DNA of 64,000 nt from Paracoccus sp. JM45 (GCF_003590715.1 NZ_QQVY01000005.1:36255-100254); one strand, 5' to 3'. Shown: positions 35,990 to 45,107, numbered from the stretch's first letter. The notes: a model not told the origin generated them from the sequence alone. Translations and numbers: made by a program.

Positions 35990-37312
35990 CTACAGCCCGT
36001 ATTGTTCGCGGGCAAAGCCGCCCAATCCGACGGCATCCAGCTTAGCCAGCGGCGCAAGGAAAGTGACCTGAATAACGCCGGGCGCACGCCCGATCTCGAT
36101 CGCCCCATTGATGGTGGCGCGGTTGCGGATCTCGGCCACGGTGACATCCAGCAGCAGGGCGGCACGGGCCAGACCGTTTTCAATTGCGTCATTCAGATTG
36201 GCCGCCGTCCCGATGACCGAAATCGGGGCCAGCGGTTCAATCTGTGTCACGCCCCATTTTGCGGCCAGCTTGGCCCCCTTGGCCTGTTCGGCTTGGGTAA
36301 AGGGACGCGCCATCGGGGGCAGATCCTCGAACAGGGGGAACAGCACGGGTCCGTCGAGGGGATAGTTTTTGACAACCTCGACCTGCAGGGTCACGCTGCC
36401 TGACACATCCATGGTGTGACCTGCGATCTCTCCGTCACCCTGACCGGCGTGCATGTCACCCATATAGATGCCCGCGCCTTCAACCTTGACCGGTGCCACC
36501 AGAATAGCGCCGGCCCGCACGGCATCGATGTCCATATGGCCGTCGGTTTTATGTTCGGCCAGCTGTTCGGGGGTGATTGCATATTCATGCGGCGCGCCAA
36601 CCAGAAACGCCCCGAAATCACCGGCATTATGGCTGTCTGGCATGGGCATGGAGGGGCAACTGCCCAGCTGTCCCATAAAGGGCCGCATCCGCACCAACGT
36701 ACCCGGCATATCCGACGGCGCATAGTTCAGGATTGAATGCTGTTTGCTGCCATCAGGTAGGGCGGCATAGCGATCGGCATCGGCGGCAATGGTTTCGGCG
36801 GCGTTTGCAGGCAGGGTCAGGCCAACGCTACGCGTTTCGTCAAAGGTGACGGTATAACCGTGGACAATGTTGAACGGGGTCACCGGATTGTCGCAGGTAT
36901 CGCATTTCACCGCATCCTGCCCGATGCCGTCGACATGGGTTTCGGGCCAGACTGTATCACATGTCGGACAGCGGGCGGCGACATAGGGATCGCCCAGACA
37001 GAACCCCTCGGGCGAGGCATCATGACCCGATGCCGTCGCGGTCGAGGTCACGGTGATATCGCGGATGCGGATGGCCACCCCGTCACCGACCTGCGCGCCT
37101 TCGACGAAAACCGGCCTGGTCACCTCATGGCCGCCACGCAGGCGGGGAGTAATCATAGGCCCCCAGCAACCGGGTGCCGTATTTGCAATGATCGTGCCAC
37201 CATTCTGCACCGGTCCCAACATCGGTGCATCGGGGTCCAGCAGGCTGTTGGTATATTCGTTGACGACAATGCTGCGCATCGTCTTTATCGGGGTCTGGCT
37301 TCCATCCGGCAT
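35990..37312 (-). CDS. Acetamidase/formamidase family protein with a Cys4 insert
   Basis: A 440-residue amidase begun at the ATG at 37312, which has GCGGAG nine bases upstream; the open frame to 37495 adds unrelated residues. Family signatures: NGGTIIANTAPGCWGPMITP, RIRDITVTS, GEIAGHTMDVSGSV, and GDMHAGQGDGE. Residues 115-140 hold Cys-x2-Cys-x18-Cys-x2-Cys, the spacing of a zinc ribbon, inserted before the catalytic core. The product releases ammonia from formamide or another short amide. It ends convergently 15 bp from the ArgE-like gene. Confidence 0.86.
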   Translation of the reverse strand: MPDGSQTPIKTMRSIVVNEYTNSLLDPDAPMLGPVQNGGTIIANTAPGCWGPMITPRLRGGHEVTRPVFVEGAQVGDGVAIRIRDITVTSTATASGHDASPEGFCLGDPYVAARCPTCDTVWPETHVDGIGQDAVKCDTCDNPVTPFNIVHGYTVTFDETRSVGLTLPANAAETIAADADRYAALPDGSKQHSILNYAPSDMPGTLVRMRPFMGQLGSCPSMPMPDSHNAGDFGAFLVGAPHEYAITPEQLAEHKTDGHMDIDAVRAGAILVAPVKVEGAGIYMGDMHAGQGDGEIAGHTMDVSGSVTLQVEVVKNYPLDGPVLFPLFEDLPPMARPFTQAEQAKGAKLAAKWGVTQIEPLAPISVIGTAANLNDAIENGLARAALLLDVTVAEIRNRATINGAIEIGRAPGVIQVTFLAPLAKLDAVGLGGFAREQYGL

Positions 37313-37405
37313 GATATTCTCCGCTAAATGATATCCGGCAATGATAGGCGGCCCGACCCTTGCAACAAGCCCCGAAGGGTTAAAAAATCCGCCCTGTTCC
37401 AAATG

Positions 37406-37439
37406 GAAAAACCCCGCGCCGAATAAACGGGCGGGGTTT
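37406..37439 (-). terminator. Rho-independent terminator after the small membrane protein gene
   Basis: On the minus strand, AAACCCCGC pairs with GCGGGGTTT (37431-37439 with 37409-37417) around a 13-base loop and runs into TTTTTC. It is about 150 nt downstream of the 28-residue gene at 37589-37675 and 95 bp upstream of the formamidase start, so it also insulates that gene. Confidence 0.7.
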
Positions 37440-37588
37440 GACGCGGTAGTCTGTGATCCATTCTCTTCGCTGGCTCGGAATCGCCATACAGGCATTTTGA
37501 CCAGTGCCGCAGTCTTCGTGATTGGAACGGTTAGTGCCCGATGTGGTTCCTGTTGTCCGCGGCGTAAGGGCGTCAGAACGGGGCAAAC

Positions 37589-37675
37589 CTAGAAAATCAG
37601 CGATAAGATGCCGATGACAACCAAAAGTCCGATCAAAAAGATGATGCCGACAGCACCTCCTAGAAATTTAAACAT
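37589..37675 (-). CDS. 28-residue single-helix membrane protein
   Basis: A tiny gene reading MFKFLGGAVGIIF followed by LIGLLVVIGILSLIF and TAG. It is one uninterrupted hydrophobic helix with a basic residue at the N-terminus, as in small inner-membrane proteins. AGGAGA (37681-37686) lies six bases before the ATG, and a strong terminator follows on the same strand, which argues for a real gene. I recognise no named family. The 150 nt between its stop and the terminator have no further open frame with a ribosome-binding site. Confidence 0.6.
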   Translation of the reverse strand: MFKFLGGAVGIIFLIGLLVVIGILSLIF

Positions 37676-37775
37676 CGTCATCTCCTGTTTTTGTTCAGGA
37701 CTCAACGAGAAGCGGTTAATGTTGTTCCACCCGATCAGGGCATGATGCTTTGGCCTGTCAGCGTCATAAATAATA

Positions 37776-37810
37776 CCGAAAAGCGGATATACGTATGGCT
37801 AGCTTTTCGG
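37776..37810. repeat. Inverted repeat in A+T-rich gap
   Basis: CCGAAAAGC (37776-37784) and GCTTTTCGG (37802-37810) are perfect 9-bp arms around 17 bases that contain ATACGTAT. It sits between two divergent small-protein genes (37675 minus, 37875 plus), where promoters must lie; it could be an operator or an RNA hairpin. Confidence 0.45.
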
Positions 37811-37874
37811 AAAACAGAACAATGTTAATATCCAGAAGGGCCTAAGACTGAGTTTAGAGTGGGAGATTTATAAA

Positions 37875-38048
37875 ATGAATAACGGTGTTAAGTCGATTCA
37901 CGGAATAACCGGCCGCGATTGGGCCCTTATTATTAATGCAATAAAAGCGTACTCTCATAATACCGAATATTCGGATCTGTTGTCACGTCTGGAACAATCC
38001 AACCAGCCATTTGAAAAAGACAGGAAAAGCCAGATGGTGCTGCGCTAA
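37875..38048 (+). CDS. Hypothetical 57-residue protein
   Basis: An open frame starting MNNGVKSIHGITGRDWALII and ending in SQMVLR-TAA. GGGAGA lies eight bases before the ATG. The protein is soluble and mixed in charge, with a likely helix NTEYSDLLSRLEQSNQPFEKD. Its codons are A+T-richer than those of the flanking genes, as is the whole gap 37690-38090. I do not recognise it. Confidence rests on the ribosome-binding site and plausible composition only. Confidence 0.45.
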   Translation: MNNGVKSIHGITGRDWALIINAIKAYSHNTEYSDLLSRLEQSNQPFEKDRKSQMVLR

Positions 38049-38092
38049 CGCTATCAAAAGGATAGGCACCAACGATCACAATTGTCATGAAA

Positions 38093-38169
<77 letters not shown>

Positions 38170-38219
38170 CTGCCGCCTGATTACCGATCTGTATCAGGCG
38201 GCGCAATGGTGAAAATGCC

Positions 38220-38954
38220 TTAGGCGGCGGTCAATGCAGCAATGATGGGGGCAAAATCATCCGCCTTCAGGCTGGCACCGCCGACCAAAGCGCCATCGAC
38301 ATGGGGGATCGCAAAGATCTGGGTGGCGTTTGCCGCTTTGACGCTGCCGCCATAAAGCAATGACATATTGGCACCATCAGTAAAACGCGCACCAAGTTCG
38401 TCACGCAACAGGGCGTGAACCTCGGCGATCTGGTCTTCGGTCGGGGTGCGGCCTGTTCCGATGGCCCAGACGGGTTCATAGGCAATGACAGTATTGTCAG
38501 CCGTCGCGCAGTCCGGAACCGAGCCTGCCAGTTGTGTCGCAATCACCTGCAGTGTTTCGCCGCTGTCGCGCTGGCTTTCGGTTTCGCCGATGCAGATCAC
38601 CGTTACCAATCCGGCCTGATGGGCAGTAATTGCCTTGGCGCTAACATCCGCATCTGTTTCGCCATGATCGGCGCGGCGTTCGGAATGGCCAAGGATCACA
38701 TGGCTGGCACCGACATCGCGCATTTGCTCGGCGGAAATATCGCCGGTATGGGCACCGCTGGTCTTGTCATGGCAATCCTGCCCGCCAACCAGAATGGCAC
38801 TGCCTTCGGCCTTCTGAACCATCGCATGGATCAACACCGAAGGGGGGCAGATCAGCACCTGACACCCATCGGCCGTCAAAGCATCCAGCTGGGTAAGTGC
38901 CGCCAGATCGCCGTTCATTTTCCAGTTGCCAGCTGCGATTTTCTGCGGTGCCAT
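38220..38954 (-). CDS. tpiA: Triose-phosphate isomerase
   Basis: A 244-residue TIM barrel that interconverts dihydroxyacetone phosphate and glyceraldehyde 3-phosphate. All catalytic elements are present: Asn-Trp-Lys-Met-Asn-Gly at the N-terminus (catalytic Lys), VILGHSERR (electrophile His), and VIAYEPVWAIGTGRTP (base Glu plus the flexible loop), then LYGGSVKAAN for phosphate binding. Monocistronic as far as visible. Confidence 0.96.
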   Translation of the reverse strand: MAPQKIAAGNWKMNGDLAALTQLDALTADGCQVLICPPSVLIHAMVQKAEGSAILVGGQDCHDKTSGAHTGDISAEQMRDVGASHVILGHSERRADHGETDADVSAKAITAHQAGLVTVICIGETESQRDSGETLQVIATQLAGSVPDCATADNTVIAYEPVWAIGTGRTPTEDQIAEVHALLRDELGARFTDGANMSLLYGGSVKAANATQIFAIPHVDGALVGGASLKADDFAPIIAALTAA

Positions 38955-39026
38955 CGATATTCCTCCCTGAATTTGTCAAGAAGTATCCAGCGGATGGCGG
39001 TCATGCAATATCCAATGCCACCAGCA

Positions 39027-39398
39027 TCAGCTTTGTGCGCGACTGCCTTCCAATGCTTCGAAGGTCACTGATTCACCGCAACCGCAGGCATCGGTGACAT
39101 TGGGATTGCGGAACTTGAAACCGGATTCCAGCAGACCGTTTTCGTAATCGATTTCGGTCCCGAACAGGAACATCTGTGCCATGGGTGCGATGATGACGCG
39201 GGCACCGTTCTGTTCGATCACCTCTTCGTTGCTTGAAGGGGTTTCAGCCAGCTCCATGGTATATTCCATGCCGGCACATCCGCCCTTTTTAAGCCCGATC
39301 CGCAGGCCGTAAGCGTCTTTACCCGCCATCAGACGGGCGATCTGCGCCGCAGCGGCGGCGGTGATGGTCACGGGGGCGGTGCCGGGTATGGCGAACAT
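39027..39398 (-). CDS. Fe-S cluster assembly A-type carrier (SufA/IscA family)
   Basis: A 123-residue A-type scaffold/carrier. The conserved cysteines are in GLKKGGCAGMEY and in the C-terminal ACGCGESV pair. It follows a DUF59 gene by 72 bp on the same strand, the usual pairing at the end of alphaproteobacterial suf operons, but no sufBCDS genes are in the window. It has the short ending EALEGSRAQS after the CGC motif. Confidence 0.92.
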   Translation of the reverse strand: MFAIPGTAPVTITAAAAAQIARLMAGKDAYGLRIGLKKGGCAGMEYTMELAETPSSNEEVIEQNGARVIIAPMAQMFLFGTEIDYENGLLESGFKFRNPNVTDACGCGESVTFEALEGSRAQS

Positions 39399-39470
39399 GG
39401 CGGGTTCCTTTTGCTGACCTCAAGATAGTCATCCGACCTGCGGTGCTTCAACCCCGCAGGTCGTGAAAGC

Positions 39471-39827
39471 TTACATGAAGCCCAGTTCCAGACGCGCCTC
39501 GTCGGACATCATATCCATGCCCCATTGCGGCTGGAACGTCATTTCCACATCGACCTGCTTGACGCCGGGCAGAGGTTCGATCGCATCTGCGACCCATCCG
39601 GGCATTTCACCGGCCACGGGGCAACCGGGGGCAGTCAGGGTCATTGTGACGCGCACCTCGTTGTGGTCATTCGCCTCGATCGTATAGATCAGGCCCAGAT
39701 CATAGATGTTGACCGGAATTTCCGGGTCATAAACCGTTTTGCACGCCTCGACGATCGCTTCATACAGCGGATGGTCTGTGGTCGAGGGCGTAATCAGCGG
39801 CGCGCCTTCCATCAGGGGTTCGGTCAT
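39471..39827 (-). CDS. SufT/DUF59 (MIP18-family) Fe-S assembly protein
   Basis: A 118-residue protein begun at the ATG at 39827 (TGAAGGATG upstream). The DUF59 signature is YDPEIPVNIYDLGLIYTIE, followed by the cysteine-bearing TLTAPGCPVAGEMPGWVADAIEPLPGV and a C-terminal PQWGMDMMSDEARLELGFM typical of the SufT type. It helps mature Fe-S proteins, together with the A-type carrier just downstream. Confidence 0.92.
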   Translation of the reverse strand: MTEPLMEGAPLITPSTTDHPLYEAIVEACKTVYDPEIPVNIYDLGLIYTIEANDHNEVRVTMTLTAPGCPVAGEMPGWVADAIEPLPGVKQVDVEMTFQPQWGMDMMSDEARLELGFM

Positions 39828-39924
39828 CACATCATCCTTCAATTCCGAGCAATTATATAGGGCATGACCCGCCCTTGGTCCAGTGGTGCCCCTTTGCATT
39901 GCGTCCGAACGACGCGACGGTTAA

Positions 39925-41085
<1,161 letters not shown>

Positions 41086-41142
41086 TGCAGTTTCGCGCCG
41101 CGTCACACTTGCGCGGCGCCATCGGGGCGCTATGGTCGGGAT

Positions 41143-41265
41143 GTTCTCAGGGCGGGGTGCAATTCCCCACCGGCGGTGACAGCCCGCGAGCGCCCCTTTC
41201 CGAAGGGGGTCAGCAGATCCGGTGAAACTCCGGGGCCGACGGTATAGTCCGGATGAAAGAGAACC
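41143..41265 (+). ncRNA. FMN riboswitch (RFN element)
   Basis: The outer P1 stem is GTTCTC (41143-41148) with GAGAAC (41259-41264). Inside are the RFN landmarks: GGGCGGGGTGCAATTCCCCACCGGCGGT, then AGCCCGCGAGCG, a variable hairpin CCCCTTTCCGAAGGGGG, GTCAGCAGATCCGGTGAAACTCCGG, GCCGACGGT and TAGTCCGGATGAAAGAGAA (quoted in pieces). It precedes ribH by 75 nt. That leader can fold GGTCC (about 41283) with GGGACC (about 41306), and the Shine-Dalgarno AAGG lies just before the ATG, so translational control is plausible. Confidence 0.96.
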
Positions 41266-41340
41266 GTGTCAGGCCGCTTTCCGGTCCGGCATGGCTCGTG
41301 CTCTGGGACCTGACGCAAGCAAACGTAAGGTTCCTGCAAG

Positions 41341-41814
41341 ATGACCAACCAATCCCCCCGTATCGCCTTTATCAAGGCCCGCTGGCACGCTGATATCGTG
41401 GACCGCGCCTATGACGGTTTTACCGATGCCGCAACGGGTCTGATCCCCAACGCGCAAATTGACCCCTATGATGTGCCGGGCGCATTCGAAATGCCCTTGC
41501 TGGCCAAAAAGCTGGCACAGACCGGCAAGTATGACGCCGTGGTCGCGGCTGCGCTGGTGGTCGATGGCGGTATCTATCGCCATGATTTTGTGGCGCAGGC
41601 TGTGGTGACGGGCCTGATGCAGGCGGGACTGGAAACAGGCATTCCCTGTTTCTCGGTGTCACTGACGCCGCATAACTATCAGGAAACCGATCTGCATACG
41701 GCGTTCTTCACAGAACATTTTATCAAAAAAGGTGCCGAAGCCGCCGAGGCTGTCCGTCAGGTTCTGGTGCTGGAAAGCCAGCTGGCAGAACTGGATCAGG
41801 TTTCGGCGGCCTGA
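41341..41814 (+). CDS. ribH: 6,7-dimethyl-8-ribityllumazine synthase (RibH2 type)
   Basis: A 157-residue lumazine synthase that condenses 5-amino-6-ribitylaminouracil with 3,4-dihydroxy-2-butanone 4-phosphate. Motifs: IAFIKARWHADIVDRAYDGF, DVPGAFEMPLLAKKLA, the GGIYRHDFVAQAVVTGLMQ region with the catalytic His, and SVSLTPHNYQE. The sequence style (short, NYQE, C-terminal SQLAELDQVSAA) matches the decameric riboswitch-controlled paralogue RibH2 known in Brucella and relatives. No other rib genes are nearby. Confidence 0.94.
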   Translation: MTNQSPRIAFIKARWHADIVDRAYDGFTDAATGLIPNAQIDPYDVPGAFEMPLLAKKLAQTGKYDAVVAAALVVDGGIYRHDFVAQAVVTGLMQAGLETGIPCFSVSLTPHNYQETDLHTAFFTEHFIKKGAEAAEAVRQVLVLESQLAELDQVSAA

Positions 41815-41844
41815 TCCGGTCGCAAATGTTCTGCGAATGAAAAA

Positions 41845-41872
41845 CGCGCATCCGGTTCGAACCGGATGCGCG
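41845..41872. terminator. Bidirectional terminator between ribH and the OYE gene
   Basis: A fully self-complementary 28-base tract CGCGCATCCGGTTC with its complement (41845-41872) is flanked by AAAA on the left and TTGTT on the right and lies between two convergent genes. Confidence 0.82.
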
Positions 41873-41877
41873 AATTG

Positions 41878-42993
41878 TTATTTATCGTCCAAAGCGGGAT
41901 AGTCGGTATACCCTTTGGCACCACCGCCATAGAAGGTGTCGGGGTCGGGTTCGTTATAGGGACCATCCTGCGCGATACGGGCCGGCAGATCCGGATTGGC
42001 GATAAAATCGCGTCCGAAAGCAACGGCATCGGCTTTTCCATCCTGCACCCAGATCGCGGCCTCGGGGGCCGAGAAATCGCCGTTCGCGATAAAGACGCCG
42101 TCGAATGCGTCCTTCATTTTTTCCATTAGTGTGGTCGCTGCGTCTTTTCCATTCCCGTCGCTGGTATAATTGTTTGGACGGATCACATGCAGATAGGCCA
42201 GTCCTTTACCGGAAAGTGCCTTTGCGGCCTCGACGTAAAGCGTATCGGGATCATCGTCAAAGCTGCCGCCCGGACCGCCTTGGGGCGACAGGCGGACACC
42301 GACCTGACCGGGGCCCCACGCCTCGGCCGAGGCATGGACCGCCTCGATCAGCAGGCGGATGCGGTTCTGGACCGGACCGCCGTATTCATCGCTGCGCTTG
42401 TTGACCGAGGACCGCATGAACTGGTCGATCAGATAGCCATTCGCGCCATGCACCTCGACCCCGTCAAAACCGGCGCGGCGGGCGCATTCCGATGCGTGGC
42501 GGAAATCATTCAACAGACGCGGAATTTCATCCAGCGCCAGCGCACGGGCTTTGGGGTGGGGAACGGTCGGGCCATCGGGCAACAGATCGCCGACAAAAGC
42601 CTCGCCCTTGGGGGTCCATTCGCTGGCGGAAACTGGGGCCGCACCACCGTGGAAGACGTTATGGCTGATCGCACCCACATGCCACAGCTGGCACACGATC
42701 TTGCCGCCCTTTGCGTGGACTGCATCGGTCACTTTGCGCCAGCCTTCGATCTGCGCCTCGGAATAGATGCCGGGCGTCCACGCATAACCCTGACCTTCGG
42801 TGCTGATCTGGGTCGCTTCACTGACGATCAGCCCCGCACCCGCGCGTTGACTGTAATAGGTCGCGTGCAGATCGGTCTGGGTCAGATCATCGGGCTTGGA
42901 CCGCGCCCGTGTCAGGGGGGCCATGATGATCCGGTTGGTGGCGTCGATGCCACCGATGGCAAGCGGGGCGAAGAGTGGTGCGTTGGAGGGCAT
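41878..42993 (-). CDS. Old yellow enzyme family NADH:flavin oxidoreductase (NemA-like)
   Basis: A 371-residue FMN-dependent alkene reductase. Family motifs: LAIGGIDATNRIIMAPLTRARS, a YYSQRAGAGLIVSEATQIS loop, QLWHVGAISH, GVEVHGANGYLIDQF (the His/Asn pair that binds the carbonyl), and GRDFIANPDLPARI. Members reduce electrophilic enones, nitrate esters and similar compounds. It is convergent with ribH and divergent from the DeoR gene. A NemR-like regulator is encoded 6 kb away at 48627. Confidence 0.93.
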   Translation of the reverse strand: MPSNAPLFAPLAIGGIDATNRIIMAPLTRARSKPDDLTQTDLHATYYSQRAGAGLIVSEATQISTEGQGYAWTPGIYSEAQIEGWRKVTDAVHAKGGKIVCQLWHVGAISHNVFHGGAAPVSASEWTPKGEAFVGDLLPDGPTVPHPKARALALDEIPRLLNDFRHASECARRAGFDGVEVHGANGYLIDQFMRSSVNKRSDEYGGPVQNRIRLLIEAVHASAEAWGPGQVGVRLSPQGGPGGSFDDDPDTLYVEAAKALSGKGLAYLHVIRPNNYTSDGNGKDAATTLMEKMKDAFDGVFIANGDFSAPEAAIWVQDGKADAVAFGRDFIANPDLPARIAQDGPYNEPDPDTFYGGGAKGYTDYPALDDK

Positions 42994-43109
42994 GTTTCAT
43001 CCTTCGGTATCAATACGATTTGCGCCATCCAACATTTGCTGGGGCCGATAGTTCCGGCTGCACAATACGCAGGCAGTCGGGCCGAAAATCCCCTCGATGC
43101 ACAGAATTG

Positions 43110-43169
43110 TAACATTTATAAATCACAAAATAACATTTTATAGCATTGTTAATCGCAGTCGTGATGTTA
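43110..43169. promoter_or_regulatory. TAACAT/ATGTTA repeats in the OYE-DeoR divergent region
   Basis: TAACAT occurs at 43110-43115 and 43131-43136, and its complement ATGTTA at 43164-43169, within an A+T-rich 200-bp divergent promoter region. Repeats with a 21-base period followed by an inverted copy fit DeoR-family autoregulatory sites. No Shine-Dalgarno or coding frame explains them. Confidence 0.4.
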
Positions 43170-43200
43170 TGTAGCCAGCGAACCGACAGAGGAACCGGCT

Positions 43201-43965
43201 TTGAAACGCGAAGAACGCAGACAGGCGATCATGGATTTGCTGGTTGAAACCCGCGCCGTTGATCTGGATGATCTGGCTGACCGCTTTACGGTATCGAAGA
43301 TGACGATCCACCGCGATCTGGACGATCTGGATCAAGCTGGACTGCTGCGAAAGGTGCGTGGCGGGGCGACGATCGATGCCGGCACGCAGTTCGAAAGCGA
43401 TTTCCGCATCCGTGAAACACAGGACGCCGAAGCCAAGGCCCGTATGGCCCGCGCTGCGCTGGAACTGGTCGATCCCGGAATGACGGTGATGGTCAATGAC
43501 GGCTCGATGGCGGCGCTGCTGGGGGGCAGCCTGACGGAGAAGGCCCCGCTGACCGTTATCACCAATAATGCCGCCGTGATCGACCGCCTGAAAGAGGCGC
43601 CGCGTGTCACATTGATGGCCTTGGGCGGTGTCTTCAGTGCCAAGTTCAACGGCTTTTTCGGTATGGTGACCGAAGATTCGCTGTCGCGCCTGCGGGCAGA
43701 CATTGCCTTTATCTCGGCCCCCGCTGTGTCGGGGTTGCAGGCGTTCCATCAGGACGACAACGCGGTCCGTGCCAAGCGGGCGATGATGGCCGTTGCGGAT
43801 CGCAAGATCCTGATGGTCAATCACCAGCGGTTCGGGCGATCGGCGCTGCAATCCTTGGCCCGCCTGACCGATTTTGACACGATCATCACCGATGCCCCTC
43901 CGGCCCCCGAGGCGCGCGCCCATCTGGACCGCGCGGGCATCGCTTTGATCATCGCCAAGGACTGA
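43201..43965 (+). CDS. DeoR-family transcriptional regulator
   Basis: A 254-residue regulator. TTG start at 43201 with GAGGAAC upstream. The winged helix is KREERRQAIMDLLVETRAVDLDDLADRFTVSKMTIHRDLDDLDQAGLLRKVRGGATI; the C-terminal DeoR sensor domain follows (VMVNDGSMAALLGGSL, TVITNNAAVIDRL, LGGVFSAKFNGFFGM), which binds phosphorylated sugars in characterised members. It is the first gene of a same-strand block with fbp, fba, gap and arsJ, so it likely responds to a triose or hexose phosphate and controls that block. Confidence 0.9.
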   Translation: MKREERRQAIMDLLVETRAVDLDDLADRFTVSKMTIHRDLDDLDQAGLLRKVRGGATIDAGTQFESDFRIRETQDAEAKARMARAALELVDPGMTVMVNDGSMAALLGGSLTEKAPLTVITNNAAVIDRLKEAPRVTLMALGGVFSAKFNGFFGMVTEDSLSRLRADIAFISAPAVSGLQAFHQDDNAVRAKRAMMAVADRKILMVNHQRFGRSALQSLARLTDFDTIITDAPPAPEARAHLDRAGIALIIAKD

Positions 43966-44003
43966 CGGAATGGCCCCCTTGTTCCAAAGCCATCCGACAT
44001 CCC

Positions 44004-44076
44004 GGCGGGCGCCGGCCCGCCCGACTGCATTTCCGGCCGGAATGACGGCAACCGACAGCACCGGCCACATGGCCGG
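44004..44076 (+). other. Clustered hairpins between deoR and fbp
   Basis: Within the 156-bp gap, GGCGGGC (44004-44010) pairs with GCCCGCC (44015-44021), and CCGGCCA (44061-44067) pairs with TGGCCGG (44070-44076). Neither has a T run. They could attenuate read-through from the regulator gene into fbp or belong to a structured leader. Confidence 0.4.
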
Positions 44077-44095
44077 ACACATCGGGGCCGCGACC

Positions 44096-44104
44096 TTAAT
44101 TGAA
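44096..44104. promoter_or_regulatory. TTAATTGAA element upstream of fbp
   Basis: TTAATTGAA (44096-44104) lies 17 bp before the fbp ATG. The same nonamer, extended to the palindrome TTAATT-G-AATTAA, lies at 46219-46231 before gap. In G+C-rich DNA such a repeat in two leaders of one gene block suggests a common binding site. Confidence 0.35.
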
Positions 44105-44121
44105 GCAAGATATAGGCAATC

Positions 44122-45096
44122 ATGACTATGTTACACCTTCCAAATGACAGCGAAGCCACCGGTCCCTTGTTGACCGATATGCTGTCCACCGATGGCGTTC
44201 AGGGTGTTGTCCTTGCCATTGCACAGGCTTTACCACCTTTGGCGCAGCGACTTGCAGCGGGGCGCCTGCATGGTGATCCGGCGGCAATTGTCGGCACCAA
44301 CGACAGCGGCGACAAACAAAAGGCGCTGGATGTCGCAGCCCATGACCATATGATCGCGGTCCTGCGCGACGCGGGCGTTCGGCAAGTGCTGTCCGAGGAA
44401 GCCGAGCAGATCATCGCCCTGAATGCCGACGGTGCATTCGATGTCGCCATCGACCCCATCGACGGGTCGGGCAGCATCGGCATCGGCGCGCCTTTGGGCA
44501 TGTTGTTTTCGGTTCTTCCCGCCGATGACAAAGGCTTCCTGCGCAAGGGCCGTGATGCGGTCGCTGCGGGCTATGCGTCCTTCGGGCATTCGGTCGATTT
44601 CGGCTGGTCGGTGGGACAGGGCGTCCATGTGGCGACTTTTGACGCAGATGTGGATGCCTTCCGTGTTGCACGCCAGAACCTGACGCTGCCTGCCAAGGCG
44701 TCGGTCTTTGCCTATAACGCGTCGAACGAACGGCATTGGTCCCCTGACTTGCAACGCTGGGTCAGCGATCTGCGCGCAGGGGCGGATGGACCGCATGGCC
44801 GCAACGTCAACATGCGCTGGCTGGCGGCGGCTGTGGGCGACATGCACCGTATCCTGATGCAGGGTGGCGTCTTCCTGTACCCCGCCGACAAGCGTCGAGG
44901 CTATGAAAACGGTCGTCTGCGTCTGATCTATGAATGCATTCCCATGGCCTATCTTGTCGAACAGGCCGGCGGGCGTGCCACCAACGGCAAGATCGACATT
45001 CTGGACGTCGAACCGAACGAACTTCACCAGATGTGTGCCCTCTATTTCGGTGCAAGCGCCGAGATAGATCTTATCCATTCCTATTTTACGTCATAA
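44122..45096 (+). CDS. fbp: Class I fructose-1,6-bisphosphatase
   Basis: A 324-residue FBPase that hydrolyses fructose 1,6-bisphosphate in gluconeogenesis or the Calvin cycle. Metal and substrate residues are recognisable: [26 protein letters not shown] (Glu-Glu pair), [16 protein letters not shown] (family normally DPLDGSSNID), [22 protein letters not shown] and [24 protein letters not shown]. The changed SSNID segment is a noticeable deviation but the metal ligands remain. Eleven bases before fba. Confidence 0.92.
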   Translation: MTMLHLPNDSEATGPLLTDMLSTDGVQGVVLAIAQALPPLAQRLAAGRLHGDPAAIVGTNDSGDKQKALDVAAHDHMIAVLRDAGVRQVLSEEAEQIIALNADGAFDVAIDPIDGSGSIGIGAPLGMLFSVLPADDKGFLRKGRDAVAAGYASFGHSVDFGWSVGQGVHVATFDADVDAFRVARQNLTLPAKASVFAYNASNERHWSPDLQRWVSDLRAGADGPHGRNVNMRWLAAAVGDMHRILMQGGVFLYPADKRRGYENGRLRLIYECIPMAYLVEQAGGRATNGKIDILDVEPNELHQMCALYFGASAEIDLIHSYFTS

Positions 45097-45107
45097 GGAT
45101 CAGTCAC

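Noticed and set aside
37313..37495. N-terminal extension of the formamidase frame
   Set aside because: The extra 61 residues do not resemble the family, cross the terminator at 37406-37439, and the ATG at 37312 has a strong Shine-Dalgarno.
37380..37586. 68-codon minus-strand frame downstream of the small membrane protein
   Set aside because: No ribosome-binding site, composition not protein-like, and it runs through the terminator hairpin.
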